This document shows positions 1 to 4,775 of a DNA stretch of 5,559 nt, piece by piece. The first letter of the stretch is position 1, and the number at the start of each line of letters is the position of its first letter. The notes under the pieces were generated by a model, which saw only the letters and a list, made by a program, of their open reading frames with translations, was not told the DNA's origin and did not search any database. The DNA comes from Gammaproteobacteria bacterium (GTDB taxonomy: Bacteria > Pseudomonadota > Gammaproteobacteria > Chromatiales > Chromatiaceae): the NCBI GenBank assembly GCA_013041975.1, contig JABDQZ010000292.1:1-5559 (forward strand), given 5' to 3'. The translations under genes and the position numbers were made by a program.

Positions 1-319
1 GTTTCGCACTAGCCAGGCGATTTAAGCTTACCCCGGATTCTGCTGCCTCTAGAGCTAAGTGACGATGTACTTCAGGTGGTACTCGAACCATAAATTTCCC
101 ACTGAAGTCTCGTGTAGATATAGGCTGAGGGACATCTTCCCCCTCTTGTTTCATATCAACCACACATTCTTTCACAACTTTCCGAATGCCTTTGAGAGCC
201 TTATCCGGTGTAGAAGCAAGCCAGCTCAAGCTAGGAAATTCAGCACATAAGCCGATATATTCCTGATCTTCTTCAGACCAGACCATACGGTATGCATATT
301 TATCAATTTCATTTGCCAT
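1..319 (-). CDS. hicB: HicB-family antitoxin, 3' end cut by window edge
   Basis: This is the antitoxin of a type II HicAB module: it binds and neutralises HicA and represses its own operon. 106 codons are visible from ATG at 317-319 to the left edge without a stop. The N-terminal half (about residues 9-65, with YRMVWSEEDQEYIGL and CAEFPSLSWLASTPDKAL) matches the HicB partial RNase H-like fold. The C-terminal part (about 74-106, GKFMVRVPPEVHRHLALEAA then SGVSLNRLASAK) is a ribbon-helix-helix DNA-binding domain of the Arc/HicB type. Proteins of this kind normally end a few residues after LASAK, so only a short tail is missing. The start codon lies inside the last codons of hicA (11-bp overlap, 309-319), indicating translational coupling in the order toxin then antitoxin. 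Family assignment rests on recognisable sequence motifs, not on a search. Confidence 0.9.
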   Translation of the reverse strand, partial: MANEIDKYAYRMVWSEEDQEYIGLCAEFPSLSWLASTPDKALKGIRKVVKECVVDMKQEGEDVPQPISTRDFSGKFMVRVPPEVHRHLALEAAESGVSLNRLASAK

Positions 320-563
320 TATTAAACTCCAGCTTTTCTATTGCCAGTAGCACCTGCTTCACCTGATAAGGTTTTGCGTTACCTTTCTGATTCTGAATAT
401 TTACTCGAGGATCACCAGGCCAGGGCGTTTTGTAGATGCAGTGGCTACTGCCACTTTGACGAGGTGTTCCAAAATAATCTTCACAAACTTTCTTGAGATC
501 ATTGAATCGTAACCCTTTAGGATTCGATTTCATTTCTTCGGGAATCTTGGCAATGCTACTCAT
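309..563 (-). CDS. hicA: HicA-family mRNA interferase toxin
   Basis: 84 codons. HicA toxins are small double-stranded-RNA-binding-fold proteins that cleave mRNA and tmRNA in the cytoplasm and are held inactive by HicB. The family signature is clear: a Gly-Ser-Ser-His motif with the putative catalytic His at residue 41, followed by IYKTPWPGDPRVNIQ (43-57) and the C-terminal helix KPYQVKQVLLAIEKL. It is the first gene of the operon and overlaps hicB by 11 bp. The start is uncertain. The ATG at 563 has only 3 bp between it and a large inverted repeat and shows no Shine-Dalgarno sequence. A second in-frame ATG at residue 11 (531-533) follows a GAAGAA stretch and would still keep the whole domain. 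The longer form is kept because related proteins, as I recall them, have about 8-10 residues before the NPKG segment. No frameshift or lost key residue is seen, so the toxin looks intact. Confidence 0.88.
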   Translation of the reverse strand: MSSIAKIPEEMKSNPKGLRFNDLKKVCEDYFGTPRQSGSSHCIYKTPWPGDPRVNIQNQKGNAKPYQVKQVLLAIEKLEFNNGK

Positions 564-566
564 TAT

Positions 567-594
567 AAAATAGTATCACTATTGATACTATTTT
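567..594. promoter_or_regulatory. Perfect 12+12 inverted repeat, probable HicB operator at hicAB promoter
   Basis: AAAATAGTATCA (567-578) and TGATACTATTTT (583-594) are exact reverse complements around a 4-base centre. The element ends 3 bp before the hicA start codon. HicB carries a ribbon-helix-helix domain, and such antitoxins repress their own operons by binding palindromes over the promoter, so this is the obvious candidate operator. A TATAAT sequence on the minus strand (562-567) overlaps the inner edge of the repeat; if it is the -10 box, transcription would begin inside the long hicA reading frame and favour the second ATG. No good -35 box is visible. Confidence 0.7.
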
Positions 595-657
595 CGAGGG
601 ATTGATAACAAAACCAGGAGCTATGACCTTCGGATAATGAGCTACCAAAATATGAAT

Positions 658-708
658 TAAGTTATTGATATATTTACAGCAGTGCGACCACGGCAAATCA
701 ATAACTTA
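658..708. repeat. 12-bp inverted repeat around a 27-bp centre
   Basis: TAAGTTATTGAT (658-669) pairs exactly with ATCAATAACTTA (697-708). It lies in the 341-base stretch between hicA and the DoxX-like gene unit where no convincing gene is present. There is no T-run after either side, so it is not a standard terminator. The outer trinucleotides read GTT...AAC, opposite to the AAC...GTT arrangement of an attC site. A binding site or cruciform-forming relic is possible; no function can be assigned. Confidence 0.55.
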
Positions 709-727
709 TCATAACTGCCCATAACTG
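701..727 (+). repeat. Three ATAACT copies at 10-bp spacing
   Basis: ATAACT begins at 701, 711 and 721, i.e. once per helical turn; the last two copies are part of the identical 8-mer CATAACTG (710-717 and 720-727). A fourth, inverted copy (AGTTAT, 660-665) lies in the left arm of the neighbouring inverted repeat. Same-face spacing is what iterated protein binding sites look like, but no flanking promoter is evident and the protein is unknown. Confidence 0.45.
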
Positions 728-804
728 AAATACCGAATATCTACCAAGTAGATTGACTGCTTTGCTATGCGGTCTCAACCGGTCAATGCAACACATTTCA
801 TTTA

Positions 805-900
805 TTAGCAAAATTTAATAGTCGCCAGCGTGTATGAAGCGGCCATAACAGGAAGGCTGTCTGGCGAAAACGAAGCTATGACTTTAATTTTTGACTTCAT
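805..900 (-). CDS. Doubtful 31-codon ORF just beyond the attC-like site
   Basis: ATG at 898-900 to TAA at 805-807, preceded on the minus strand by AAGAAGGA close to the start (three bases between the GGA and the ATG), which is a usable though tightly spaced ribosome binding site. The product begins MKSKIKVIASFSPDSLPVMA and has no recognisable domain or signal peptide. Its start lies 17 bases beyond the G of the GTTAGGC core of the attC-like element at 918-983, which is where the first gene of an adjoining integron cassette would begin. It may equally be the remnant of a longer cassette gene or not be translated at all. Confidence 0.25.
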   Translation of the reverse strand: MKSKIKVIASFSPDSLPVMAASYTLATIKFC

Positions 901-917
901 TTATCCTTCTTCTTGGC

Positions 918-983
918 GCCTAACGCCTTAAACAGCGGCGAACGTTAGTGAGTCCGGCAGCAATAGCTGTGAACGGGTTTAAC
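918..983 (-). other. attC-like integron recombination site
   Basis: Read on the minus strand, this 66-bp element runs from GTTAAAC (977-983, R'' box: 6 of 7 to RYYYAAC with the AAC triplet intact) to GTTAGGC (918-924, R' box: a full match to GTTRRRY). Inside these lie TTCACAGC (966-973, L'') and GCTGTTTAA (928-936, L'), which pair as AGC-GT plus two outer pairs, with one mismatch and one unpaired extra base in the L' arm. That imperfect pairing with an extrahelical base is the hallmark of attC sites. The stop codon of the upstream DoxX-like gene (979-981) lies within the R'' box, as in many gene cassettes. No integrase gene is in the window and a second site was not found, so it may be a solitary or relic site. 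Confidence 0.55.
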
Positions 984-1407
984 TAGTTATATTTCTTTTT
1001 ATAGTTAATAAAGTATCTTCTTCTCGTAGCAAATATAATGCAACAATAGCAGCTAACATTGGCCAAGCAGCAAAAAAAAGTAAATTGGGATATGTCCACG
1101 GATCGAAATACTTCTCATAAGAGGTCAATGTAGATATAAGATGCATACAAAAGACTAACCCATATGAGAGCTGCTTTTTAATACCAAGAAGAAAGAAAAA
1201 TATTATCAGGAATTGAATAGCCCCAATTCCATATGCCAAGCTTACGGAAAGACCGTCATAGAAATAAAATTTAGAAAAGACGGCTGAAGCATGGCCGGGA
1301 TTAATGAACTTATCTAAAGTCCACATGAAGAAAACAATAAAAACGCCTATTCTGAGAAATAACAGGGAAATTTTTAGAGAATTTTTTATAGAGTGATGTT
1401 CATTCAT
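979..1407 (-). CDS. DoxX-like four-helix inner-membrane protein
   Basis: 142 codons. The protein has four hydrophobic segments at about residues 11-30, 54-74, 81-97 and 107-127 with short polar loops, and the first helix ends in FMWTLDKFINPGHA, a pattern seen in the DoxX / DoxX-like family of small membrane proteins. The biochemical role of these proteins is poorly defined, so no reaction is proposed. The ATG at 1405-1407 is supported by AGGA on the minus strand (1416-1419), 8 bases upstream. The gene stands alone: the nearest same-strand neighbours are the doubtful 31-codon ORF and hicA, beyond the attC-like element that overlaps its stop codon. This arrangement (one gene with attC directly at its 3' end) is that of an integron cassette. 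Family assignment is by motif and topology and is moderately secure. Confidence 0.75.
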   Translation of the reverse strand: MNEHHSIKNSLKISLLFLRIGVFIVFFMWTLDKFINPGHASAVFSKFYFYDGLSVSLAYGIGAIQFLIIFFFLLGIKKQLSYGLVFCMHLISTLTSYEKYFDPWTYPNLLFFAAWPMLAAIVALYLLREEDTLLTIKRNITS

Positions 1408-1424
1408 TACTGTAATCCTAAAGA

Positions 1425-1433
1425 ATTATAACA
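1425..1433 (-). promoter_or_regulatory. Candidate extended -10 promoter for the DoxX-like gene
   Basis: On the minus strand the sequence TGTTATAAT occurs 18 bases before the ATG of the DoxX-like gene, a perfect extended -10 (TGn plus TATAAT). No -35 box is visible at 16-18 bp, which extended -10 promoters tolerate. The implied start of transcription near 1418 would fall on the ribosome binding site and leave a very short leader, which is the main argument against it. Confidence 0.35.
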
Positions 1434-1812
1434 GTTTAATATACAGGCTCTAATATAGCTGAGATATGCAGCATATTCAGTTCGACCGCTTAACCACCTT
1501 CTCTGAATCAATCATTCTCCTGATATTTGGTATTTCCAGATTCAGGATTTAGTCCGCTACTTGCCGTAATTTGCCGAATGGCTCAAAAATCAATGCCCGC
1601 TTAAAGCAAATTTTTATGTGGTGTCTGTGTGCTTGATCAGCTAGATAGCATTGATTTATTGCTATGTGCTTCGGATAAACTCTCCGAATTAGGGCCCTAT
1701 GACTATTTAGCTACCTTAATCTTGTTGGTAATAATATGTGCCGCATTGCCAGCCAAATCAGAGAAAACATCAATCACGAAAGCCTGGTAAACAATGACTG
1801 TTGTTAACAGCC
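1434..1812. other. Non-coding stretch with small palindromes
   Basis: No convincing gene is seen in these roughly 380 bases. They contain several hairpin-capable pairs: CTGAATC (1503-1509) with GATTCAG (1539-1545), ATAGCA (1645-1650) with TGCTAT (1660-1665), TTCGGA (1670-1675) with TCCGAA (1683-1688), and the 10-bp palindrome TAGGGCCCTA (1690-1699). TTGCCG is repeated at 1561 and 1571. A GCTTAAC at 1488-1494 could be an attC core but lacks a partner. Confidence 0.5.
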
Positions 1813-1841
1813 CTGTCAGAAAGAATTGCAGCGACTATACT
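1813..1841 (+). promoter_or_regulatory. Predicted sigma-70 promoter for the tryptophan-repeat gene
   Basis: CTGTCA (1813-1818, 4 of 6 to TTGACA) and TATACT (1836-1841, 5 of 6 to TATAAT) are separated by exactly 17 bp. Transcription would start near 1848, giving a leader of about 37 bases before the ATG at 1885 and excluding the upstream TTG codon at 1801 as start. Confidence 0.5.
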
Positions 1842-1871
1842 TTCTACCCTAAGATCGAAAAAAACAGTTAC

Positions 1872-1875
1872 GGAG
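1872..1875 (+). promoter_or_regulatory. Ribosome binding site deciding the start at 1885
   Basis: GGAG lies 9 bases before ATG 1885-1887. Together with the signal peptide that begins at this ATG, it shows that the in-frame extension up to TTG at 1801 is not part of the protein. Confidence 0.7.
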
Positions 1876-1884
1876 AATGTATTA

Positions 1885-2376
1885 ATGAAATTTCAAGCCG
1901 TCTTGCTGATTTCATTTTTCGCAGTTGCCCCAGCAACTTCCACTGCAGGACCGTTTAATGGCTGGGGTATGGGGGACGGCTGGCCCAAGGGGAACAGATT
2001 TGGTCCAAACTCAGGATGGCGAAACGGAAATACATGGAATAGTTCCTATCCTTGGAACATGGGAGGCTGGCGGGATGGCTCATGGGATATGGGGTCCTGG
2101 CAAAGCGGCCCTTGGAAAGGTGGTTCCTGGAACAGTGGCCCATGGAATATGAACACATGGAAAGGCAGATCCTGGAAAGATGGCCCATGGAGTATGAATT
2201 CCTGGAACAGTGGCCCATGGAATATGAACGCCTGGAAAAGTGGTCCATGGGCAGGGCGAACTAAACCTAAAAAGGCTACAAACCGTAAAAAGAAAAAGAA
2301 TTTAGCACCGGATACCGAGAAGACACAATCCAGCACAACCGCTAATCCCTATAGCTTCAATGCTACAAACCAGTAA
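1885..2376 (+). CDS. Exported tryptophan pentapeptide-repeat protein, function unknown
   Basis: 163 codons. Residues 1-21 form a Sec signal peptide (MKFQ, then a hydrophobic core, then a probable Ala21/Gly22 cut after TSTA). The mature protein has three parts. A Gly/Asn/Trp-rich lead covers residues 22-56. A repeat domain covers 57-125, in which Trp occurs at 57, 62, 67 and so on to 122: 14 tryptophans with an exact period of five, in units of the type (S/P/T/A/G)W-x-x-(G/N), for example PWNMN, SWNSG and PWKSG-like. A basic tail (RTKPKKATNRKKKKN, then Thr/Ser/Asn-rich) runs to the end. There are 18 Trp in all and no Cys, so a redox or disulfide-linked role is unlikely. An extracellular or periplasmic structural, adhesive or polyanion-binding role is possible. 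The Gly-aromatic style loosely recalls sulfur-globule envelope proteins, but I cannot claim membership. It is a single gene with its own promoter. Confidence 0.75.
   Translation: MKFQAVLLISFFAVAPATSTAGPFNGWGMGDGWPKGNRFGPNSGWRNGNTWNSSYPWNMGGWRDGSWDMGSWQSGPWKGGSWNSGPWNMNTWKGRSWKDGPWSMNSWNSGPWNMNAWKSGPWAGRTKPKKATNRKKKKNLAPDTEKTQSSTTANPYSFNATNQ
2053..2259 (+). repeat. 15-bp coding tandem repeat with two identical 31-bp copies
   Basis: This DNA encodes the Trp pentapeptides, with TGG recurring every 15 bases. Within it a 31-bp stretch starting TTCCTGGAACAGTGG is identical at 2124-2154 and 2199-2229, exactly 75 bp (five units) apart, which points to recent duplication of unit blocks by slippage or recombination. 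The repeat also leaves several other frames open on both strands; those are by-products. Confidence 0.85.
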
Positions 2377-2519
2377 AGTCCTTTTTCACGACTGTCTCCT
2401 ACACCACCACAAACGGCGATCAAATATCAATCGACGCCAGTTACAGGTCTTACAAACGAATCTACAGGCGCAGGAGCAAAGTAAAGACCATCCGGAAACG
2501 AATAACTGCTGATTGCTGA
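2355..2519 (+). other. Start-less open frame, possible gene remnant
   Basis: One forward frame stays open from after the TAG at 2352-2354 to a TGA at 2517-2519. It reads in protein-like fashion (TVSYTTTNGDQISIDASYRS, then a strongly basic end KRIYRRRSKVKTIRKR) but has no ATG, GTG or TTG start and overlaps the end of the Trp-repeat gene in another frame. It could be the 3' fragment of a lost gene or chance. The rest of the spacer up to 2622 holds only the palindrome at 2532. Confidence 0.25.
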
Positions 2520-2531
2520 AATCAGACTAAT

Positions 2532-2548
2532 TCGGATAAATTATCCGA
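2532..2548. promoter_or_regulatory. 17-bp palindrome TCGGATAA-A-TTATCCGA
   Basis: Two exact 8-bp arms surround a single A. Its half-site, as the 9-mer TTCGGATAA, recurs at 629-637 and 1670-1678 in two other spacers; around the 1670 copy a second, shorter inverted arm (TCCGAA) is also present. It looks like an operator or a short dispersed repeat. No promoter can be tied to it, and the nearest gene (2623-2955) converges on it. Confidence 0.4.
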
Positions 2549-2622
2549 TGGTTATCCTTATAGACTAGCATTGCAAAGGAGAACGATCACATTAGGAATG
2601 AAAGGTCTAGAAAGTCTCACCA

Positions 2623-2955
2623 CTAGTCAATACTTTTACATATTGGCACACGTGCACAGAATACACCGCCATCTGCTGTTATATACTCCCCATCTTCCTT
2701 GCTGACCTCATATTTATTTGGTCCACATTCTAAAAGACTCAAGACTGGTTTAAATTGTATTGATTCTTGGTTACAAGGTTCGGGATCACAGTAGGCAATG
2801 AAATCATATGGATTTGCTTTTACTTCAGGCGGTAGCGAATATTTACCCTCAGAAAGGCCGACAGCTAATGAGTTAGTCGGATCAACTATGACCAATGATT
2901 GCGCAGAGGCAGTAGAGAACGAAGCTAGTAAGAATATTTTGGCTAATCTGATCAT
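2623..2955 (-). CDS. Exported cysteine-containing small protein, unknown
   Basis: 110 codons. The N-terminus MIRLAKIFLLASFSTASAQ is a typical signal peptide with a likely cut after the Ala-Gln around residue 19, so the product is periplasmic or secreted. The mature part of about 91 residues has five cysteines (56, 61, 77, 100, 106), of which the first pair lies in CDPEPC; disulfide bonds are likely. No domain is recognised. It is not a lipoprotein, since no Cys lies near the predicted cleavage site. No clear Shine-Dalgarno sequence precedes the ATG at 2953-2955 (an A-rich AAAAAAAGCGAC stretch is there); the signal peptide is the main support for this start. The gene stands alone, divergent from the cupin gene across a 291-base spacer. 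Confidence 0.6.
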   Translation of the reverse strand: MIRLAKIFLLASFSTASAQSLVIVDPTNSLAVGLSEGKYSLPPEVKANPYDFIAYCDPEPCNQESIQFKPVLSLLECGPNKYEVSKEDGEYITADGGVFCARVPICKSID

Positions 2956-3246
2956 ATGTCGCTTTTTTTAGTTCATTCGCAAATTATAGTCCAAATAGAA
3001 ATTAACCTATGACTGATAGTCTAGCGCTCTAGAATTAACCAACTCTTGAGATCCTGAAGAATTATCTATCCTAATCAATGATGCTCAAGCCATGAAAAAA
3101 CTGTTCAAAAATACTCAATAAGTAAGTATAAAAAGCCTGTTCCGGTACATGTGGAGACACTAACTCTTCTGCTATATCACCGTACTTATGTCGTAAAGTA
3201 CCATTACTGTAGAATTTTTGTCGGCTGCTAACACTAGAATAACACC
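2956..3246. other. Divergent spacer between the exported protein and cupin genes
   Basis: No gene beyond a 9-codon ATG frame is seen. Hairpin-capable pairs are TCTAG...CTAGA around 3019-3032 and GTACTT (3182-3187) with AAGTAC (3196-3201). TAGAAT occurs twice shortly before the cupin start and could serve as a -10 box, but no matching -35 is convincing. Confidence 0.35.
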
Positions 3247-3579
3247 ATGACTATCTCAAATATCTTCTCTTCAGTACCCACCAATTTTGATACCGAAGTT
3301 TTTCAAGATCTGTTCAATCATGGAAACCTGAGAATCGAGAGAATTATCTCAAAAGGCCATATTTCACCAGAATCCGGCTGGTACGACCAAGACCAGAATG
3401 AATGGGTTATCGTTTTACAGGGAGCTGGAACCATTCAGTTCAAAGATGGCTCAGAAATAACTTTGAACTCTGGCGACTATCTCAATATCCCAGCCCACCA
3501 AAAACACAAAGTTGTCTGGACAGAGCCAAAAGCCGTTACGATTTGGCTGGCGGTTTTCTATCCGGACAACCCCAAATGA
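3247..3579 (+). CDS. Small single-domain cupin protein
   Basis: 110 codons, a typical length for stand-alone cupins. After about 40 residues of N-terminal strand and helix, the cupin barrel runs from SPESGWYDQDQNEWVIVLQG (40-59, motif 1, with Glu52 as a possible metal ligand) to NSGDYLNIPAHQKHKVVWTE (74-93, motif 2, with His84 and His87 as likely ligands) and ends with TIWLAVFY. The usual HxH of motif 1 is replaced by the WYDQ segment, as in the common family of proteins with a WYDQxxxEWV motif. Substrate and reaction are unknown. No strong ribosome binding site is visible before ATG 3247; the next in-frame ATG is absent from the protein, so this start is the only reasonable one. The gene converges on the SRAP gene with a 44-base gap. 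Confidence 0.85.
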   Translation: MTISNIFSSVPTNFDTEVFQDLFNHGNLRIERIISKGHISPESGWYDQDQNEWVIVLQGAGTIQFKDGSEITLNSGDYLNIPAHQKHKVVWTEPKAVTIWLAVFYPDNPK

Positions 3580-3623
3580 CCAATACGGGGAAAAGGCCAT
3601 TCAGTTGCTGAAAGAATTTGGAA

Positions 3624-4289
3624 TCAACCACTGACAACCTCAATACACTTTGGGTCATCATTCCTGGGACTATTTACATATTTACTCACAGGTTGAAGCA
3701 CAATATCGTCTCCACCCCATGGCACGAGTAGTTCTTTTAGTTCATCAGGACTGGATTCAGAGCTTAACCATGAGTCATAGTTCGACCGATCCAGAATCAC
3801 TGGCATCCTGTCATGGATCGGTAAAACCGTCTTGTTTGCATCAGCTACAATAATACTGAATGAATCTATTTCCTCATTCTCCCCTTCCCAGCGATCCCAC
3901 AAACCAGCAAATGCCATCAGGCCAGATTTTAGCCTTATAAGAAAAGGCTGTTTATCAGCCCCGACTTTTTTCCATTCGTAAAACCCAGAGGCTGGCACTA
4001 GACAGCGCGAGCGTTTAAAAGGCGTTCGGTAAACAGGCTTTTGATCCACCGTCTCAGCTCGTGCATTGATAGTGCTGTATTTAAGTTTCGACTCTTTAGA
4101 CCAGTGAGGGATTAGTCCCCAGCGCATGAAAACGACCTGATGACCCGCTGCGCCTTCTCGAATAATTGGCACTTTCTGGCCTGGTGCAATGTTGTAACGG
4201 GGTATTAATCGGATGCTCACCTGCCCCTGAGCATTGAACTGCTCTTTTAGAGTTTGAGTATCTTCAACTAGATAGAATCTTCCACACAT
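3624..4289 (-). CDS. yedK: SRAP-family abasic-site DNA-protein crosslink protein (YedK/HMCES type)
   Basis: 221 codons, full length for the family. SRAP proteins react through the N-terminal cysteine with abasic sites in single-stranded DNA, forming a stable thiazolidine crosslink that shields the lesion; they also have autoproteolytic activity removing Met1. All key elements are present: Met-Cys-Gly-Arg at the start with catalytic Cys2, RYNIAPGQ (31-38), INARAET with Asn75 (74-80), SGFYEWK with Glu105 (101-107) and PIHDRMPVIL with His159 (157-166). The ATG at 4287-4289 is fixed by the need for Cys2. It is a single gene on the minus strand, convergent with the cupin gene and divergent from the 51-codon ORF. 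No LexA-type CTGT-N8-ACAG box is visible upstream, so SOS control is not supported. Members are often carried on mobile elements as well as core chromosomes. Confidence 0.96.
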   Translation of the reverse strand: MCGRFYLVEDTQTLKEQFNAQGQVSIRLIPRYNIAPGQKVPIIREGAAGHQVVFMRWGLIPHWSKESKLKYSTINARAETVDQKPVYRTPFKRSRCLVPASGFYEWKKVGADKQPFLIRLKSGLMAFAGLWDRWEGENEEIDSFSIIVADANKTVLPIHDRMPVILDRSNYDSWLSSESSPDELKELLVPWGGDDIVLQPVSKYVNSPRNDDPKCIEVVSG

Positions 4290-4340
4290 AATCGAAGTTT
4301 AGTTGATATTGACGGCCTAGTTTTGTTGTAACCCAAAAGC

Positions 4341-4352
4341 TGACTCGAGTCA
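4341..4352. promoter_or_regulatory. Perfect 12-bp palindrome in divergent promoter region
   Basis: TGACTCGAGTCA is self-complementary and sits in the 124-base spacer between the divergent SRAP gene and the 51-codon ORF, 52 bases from the former and 61 from the latter. A dimeric repressor or activator could control both genes from here. The regulator is not identifiable. Confidence 0.4.
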
Positions 4353-4413
4353 TTTGATGCCCCTCAAAACTCTTATAAACTATTAGATACAGATGTAGTA
4401 CTGGAGAAAATTC

Positions 4414-4569
4414 ATGATCCCTAAACAGCCTTTAGACTACCCAGTCGAACATGACCAGCTTGAAGAACTCAGAGCACCTGGGCACTATCCTGAGTACATG
4501 GATCACCTTGTAATGAAAGGAAATGAGGATAAGGTTAAGGACTATGAAGACGTGGCTTTAGCCAGTTAA
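4414..4569 (+). CDS. Small acidic protein of 51 residues, unknown
   Basis: ATG 4414 to TAA 4567-4569. A good GGAG ribosome binding site (4403-4406) stands 7 bases before the start, which is the main reason to accept this short gene. The product starts MIPKQPLDYPVEHDQLEELR, is rich in Asp and Glu, has no signal peptide, membrane segment or cysteine, and probably stays in the cytoplasm. Its residues 13-50 could form one or two helices. No family is recognised. It diverges from the SRAP gene, with a 12-bp palindrome in the shared spacer. It could be the shortened front part of a longer gene, because the same frame continues with coding-like sequence after two stop codons. Confidence 0.5.
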   Translation: MIPKQPLDYPVEHDQLEELRAPGHYPEYMDHLVMKGNEDKVKDYEDVALAS

Positions 4570-4593
4570 AGGAGACGCTTGAGCTACTGAGGA

Positions 4594-4737
4594 TTGCATC
4601 GACTCGAACTGAGCATTTGTTGCGGCGAAATTAAAAATCGCATTCAACAGGCGCTAGAAGAATTTCGCGGACAACCCATCAACAAAAATCGACTTGTTGA
4701 GCAAGCGGCAGCAACTATTCTGGGCTACAAATACTAA
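4594..4737 (+). pseudogene. Coding-like 3' fragment in the frame of the 51-codon ORF
   Basis: After stops at 4567-4569 and 4588-4590, the same reading frame stays open to TAA 4735-4737. The last 36 codons, from GAA at 4627, read like a real helical C-terminus (EIKNRIQQALEEFRG, then RLVEQAAATILGYKY). The only possible start in frame is TTG at 4594, with GAGG just before it and too close for a good ribosome binding site. Either it is a separate very small gene or the tail of a gene broken by mutations. No family is recognised. Confidence 0.3.
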
Positions 4738-4775
4738 AGCATTGATACCGCTGCAATAAAAAGACCTCATTTTTT

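Noticed and set aside
59..250. Plus-strand 63-codon ORF at the left end
   Set aside because: It lies wholly antisense to hicB, whose minus-strand frame matches a known family.
1466..1552. 28-codon ORF starting MQHIQFDRL
   Set aside because: It has no proper ribosome binding site, is very short, and has no further support.
1488..1552. Second attC site starting at GCTTAAC
   Set aside because: The core and a 7-bp inner stem are there, but no GTT-bearing partner box follows the far arm.
1801..1884. N-terminal extension of the Trp-repeat protein from TTG 1801
   Set aside because: It precedes the predicted transcription start, has no ribosome binding site, and would bury the signal peptide; ATG 1885 has GGAG and a clean signal sequence.
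1925..2336. Four further open frames on both strands over the Trp repeat
   Set aside because: A 15-bp in-frame repeat without stops keeps other frames open by necessity; these have repetitive, low-complexity products and no start signals.
3600..3612. Hairpin TTCAG-TTG-CTGAA between cupin and SRAP genes as terminator
   Set aside because: The stem is only 5 bp with low GC and lacks an adjoining U-run; too weak to list.
4290..4352. LexA (SOS) box in front of the SRAP gene
   Set aside because: No CTGT-N8-ACAG-like sequence is found; the palindrome TGACTCGAGTCA has a different form.
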